DNA from: Ectothiorhodospiraceae bacterium
GTDB lineage: Bacteria > Pseudomonadota > Gammaproteobacteria > Nitrococcales > Aquisalimonadaceae
DNA length: 64,000 nt
Reading direction: 5' to 3'
Assembly (NCBI GenBank): GCA_020831845.1
Contig: JAFIFV010000103.1
Coordinates: 1-64,000, forward strand
Of the stretch, positions 62,151 to 64,000 are shown piece by piece. Made by a program: the position numbers and the translations under genes. A model generated the notes under the pieces. That model saw only the letters and a program-made list of their open reading frames with translations, was not told the origin of the DNA and ran no database searches. Positions within the stretch are counted from its first letter, which is position 1. Every line of letters begins with the position of its first letter.

Positions 62151-62678
62151 TCAGGCCGGCTGCCGCTTCTCCAGGAAAAAGGCATGGAACAGGATCATGC
62201 CCACACCCACGGTAATGGCCATATCCGCCACGTTGAAAATGGGATAGTGCCAGCGATCGTAGTACACGTGAATGAAATCGATCACGTGGCCATGGATCAA
62301 GCGGTCTACCAGATTACCTATGGCGCCACCCAGCAACAGCGACAGGCTCCATGTGAGCCAGCGATCCCAGGGCGGCAGCCGGCGCAGCCAGGCAATCAGG
62401 AAAACACTGATAGCCAAGGCGAAACCGGTGAACAGCCAGCGCTGCCAACCCGATGCATCGCCGAGAAAACTGAATGCCGCACCCGGATTGTAACTGAGCG
62501 TCAAATTCAGCACCGGCAGCAGCGGTACCGGCACATGGTAATCCAGCATCCGCTCGGCCAGGACTTTCGTGAGCTGGTCCAGCAGGATCACCGTGCCCGC
62601 GATCAGCGGCCACGGCGGCACCAGCCAACGACGGCGACTTATGCCTTGCTGTGGCATCTCTGAGTCATGATCGGTCAT
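62151..62678 (-). CDS. lspA: lipoprotein signal peptidase II
   Basis: The 175-residue inner-membrane aspartyl protease has four helices and the catalytic pair in [19 protein letters not shown] and [21 protein letters not shown]-like [18 protein letters not shown] is also typical. It cuts signal peptides of prolipoproteins before the lipid-modified Cys, so it would process the lipoproteins at 148 and 24309. It follows ileS by 29 bases on the same strand. Confidence 0.96.
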   Translation of the reverse strand: MTDHDSEMPQQGISRRRWLVPPWPLIAGTVILLDQLTKVLAERMLDYHVPVPLLPVLNLTLSYNPGAAFSFLGDASGWQRWLFTGFALAISVFLIAWLRRLPPWDRWLTWSLSLLLGGAIGNLVDRLIHGHVIDFIHVYYDRWHYPIFNVADMAITVGVGMILFHAFFLEKRQPA

Positions 62679-62707
62679 GAGCGTCCCGTGCGTATCGGAT
62701 CCCGTCG

Positions 62708-64000
62708 TCAGGCGACCTGTCGGTGCTCACCGCCGGCCTCCACGTTCTCCACACAGCGCCCGCAAAGCTCCGGATGCCCGGCATGGCTGCCGACATCCTC
62801 CCGCCGGTGCCAGCAACGGTTGCACTTGGGATGCTCCGAGCGCGCGGCAACGATCCCCAGCGTGCCGCCGTCATCCAGTTCCGCCCGGGCCGCACCGGCC
62901 GGCATCTCGCTGTCCGGGTGCAAACGCGCGGCTGATGTGATCAACAGGAAACGAAGCTCGTCGCCCAGCCGTGCCAGGCTCTGCAGGACTGCCTCGGGGC
63001 AGTAGAGGTCCACTTCCGCCTCCAGCGAAGCACCGAGTTGGTCTGCGGCTCGCAGGGTTTCAAGCTGCTTGGACACGGCCTCACGCACCGCAATGACCTG
63101 ATCCCAGAAAGCGCGGTCGAACCTGGCATCCGCTTCCAGCGCGAACAGCCCCTGGTACCACTCGGCCATGAACACCGTGGCCTCGCGTTCACCGGGCATA
63201 TGTTCCCAGATCTCGTCGGCGGTGAAGCTGAGGATGGGCGCCAGCCAGCGCACCAGTGCCTCCACGATGTGGTACATGGCGGTCTGACAGGAACGCCGGG
63301 CCAGGCTGTCCGCCGGCGTGGTGTACTGTCTGTCCTTGATGACATCCAGGTACAGGCTGCCCATGTCCACAGTGCAGAAATTGTGGATGCGGTGGTAGAT
63401 GCGATGAAACTCGTAGCTGTCATAGGCGCGGCAGACATCCTGCTGCACCTGCCAGGCGCGGTCCACCGCCCAGCGGTCGAACGGCAGCATGTCCTCCGGC
63501 GCCACCAGATCGGTGGCAGGGTCGAAACCGTTCAGGTTGGCAAGCAGGAAACGGGCGGTGTTACGCATGCGCCGGTAGGCATCGGCGGTGCGACTGAGTA
63601 TGTCGTCGGATACCGCCATCTCGCCACTGTAGTCTGTGGAGGCCACCCACAGGCGCAACACATCGGCACCCAGCTTGTTCATCACGGTCTGCGGGGCCAC
63701 CACGTTGCCCACCGACTTGGACATCTTGCGGCCCTTGGCGTCCACCGTGAACCCATGGGTGAGAACGCCGCGGTACGGCGCGTGGCCGCGGATTGCGCTG
63801 GACGTCAGCAGCGAGGACTGGAACCAGCCCCGATGCTGGTCAGACCCCTCCAGATACAGATCGGCGGGCACGCTGAGACGCGCGTCGGCCTCCAGGACCG
63901 TGGCATGGGTGATGCCGGAGTCGAACCAGACGTCAAGGATGTCGGTGACTTTCTCGTACTGATCGGCCTCATCGCCCAGCAGGTCGCGCGGATCCAGGTC
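62708..64000 (-). CDS. ileS: isoleucyl-tRNA synthetase (3' part, truncated at window edge)
   Basis: About 430 C-terminal residues are visible; the 5' part lies beyond base 64000, where the frame is still open and in phase. The visible part begins in the catalytic core ([20 protein letters not shown]), contains the KMSKS loop in [15 protein letters not shown], the anticodon-binding helical domain, and a C-terminal zinc finger [24 protein letters not shown]. This is the bacterial IleS type with an intact zinc site. It heads the ileS-lspA-ispH transcript. Confidence 0.97.
   Translation of the reverse strand, partial: DLDPRDLLGDEADQYEKVTDILDVWFDSGITHATVLEADARLSVPADLYLEGSDQHRGWFQSSLLTSSAIRGHAPYRGVLTHGFTVDAKGRKMSKSVGNVVAPQTVMNKLGADVLRLWVASTDYSGEMAVSDDILSRTADAYRRMRNTARFLLANLNGFDPATDLVAPEDMLPFDRWAVDRAWQVQQDVCRAYDSYEFHRIYHRIHNFCTVDMGSLYLDVIKDRQYTTPADSLARRSCQTAMYHIVEALVRWLAPILSFTADEIWEHMPGEREATVFMAEWYQGLFALEADARFDRAFWDQVIAVREAVSKQLETLRAADQLGASLEAEVDLYCPEAVLQSLARLGDELRFLLITSAARLHPDSEMPAGAARAELDDGGTLGIVAARSEHPKCNRCWHRREDVGSHAGHPELCGRCVENVEAGGEHRQVA

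Overview
The window is 64 kb of GC-rich, gene-dense chromosome with no phage, insertion sequence, CRISPR array, tRNA or rRNA that I could recognise. The housekeeping block at the right end (ileS-lspA-ispH), an E. coli-type gshA, a Cpx-like system, trhO and a probable sigma-28 promoter point to a flagellated gammaproteobacterium. A PmtA-like methyltransferase, many omega-amino-acid enzymes and orphan lipoproteins would fit a Chromatiales/Ectothiorhodospiraceae- or Oceanospirillales-like lineage, but that placement is an inference.

Layout. 1-1.2 kb: hairpins and a DUF4382 lipoprotein. 1.4-9.5 kb: amino-acid and amide metabolism, with metY, a CoA-binding protein, a crotonase and a class I aminotransferase on the minus strand, divergent from a 2-hydroxyacid dehydrogenase, amidase and aldehyde dehydrogenase operon. 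9.5-16.3 kb: two MFS transporters, an HD-domain protein resembling diiron oxygenases, a diguanylate cyclase, a VOC protein, an omega-aminotransferase and a GNAT. 16.3-20.6 kb: a chemoreceptor behind a sigma-28-like promoter, an alpha/beta hydrolase and a thioesterase. 20.6-23.8 kb: a LysR regulator divergent from an acyl-CoA dehydrogenase and an SDR. 23.8-27.3 kb: an uncharacterised envelope unit (TraF_2-type outer-membrane barrel, large lipoprotein, winged-helix regulator).

27.6-34.4 kb: a second succinate-semialdehyde-type dehydrogenase, a secreted hydrolase, an orphan solute-binding protein, a GNAT and a second amidase. 34.6-37.8 kb: a glycosyltransferase and a secreted subtilase with a CFI-box C-terminus. 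37.8-42.2 kb: an envelope-stress cluster (CpxA/CpxR-like pair, Spy/CpxP-like chaperone, PagL-like barrel, HtpX-like protease). 42.3-49.8 kb: queF, an AEC transporter, a PmtA-like methyltransferase, a GABA-type aminotransferase, a tartrate/isopropylmalate-type dehydrogenase, a saccharopine-dehydrogenase-like protein, sufT and a GNAT. 50-55.6 kb: a quinone oxidoreductase, a glycine-zipper protein, a PepSY/PhoP/PhoQ-like trio and gshA. 55.6-60.2 kb: a translationally coupled AttEFGH-like ABC operon headed by a small zinc-ribbon gene. 60.2-64 kb: trhO, ispH, lspA and the 3' part of ileS.

Working together: two amidases, two class III aminotransferases and two succinate-semialdehyde-type dehydrogenases could take amides or polyamine-derived omega-amino acids to succinate. 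A fatty-acid unit (LysR, acyl-CoA dehydrogenase, SDR, thioesterase, lipase) sits beside them. The best candidates for something new are the barrel/lipoprotein/regulator unit at 24-27 kb, the HD-domain oxygenase-like protein at 10.9 kb, and a chemoreceptor with an altered trimer-contact pair. All calls come from reading the sequence; no database search or computation was run.
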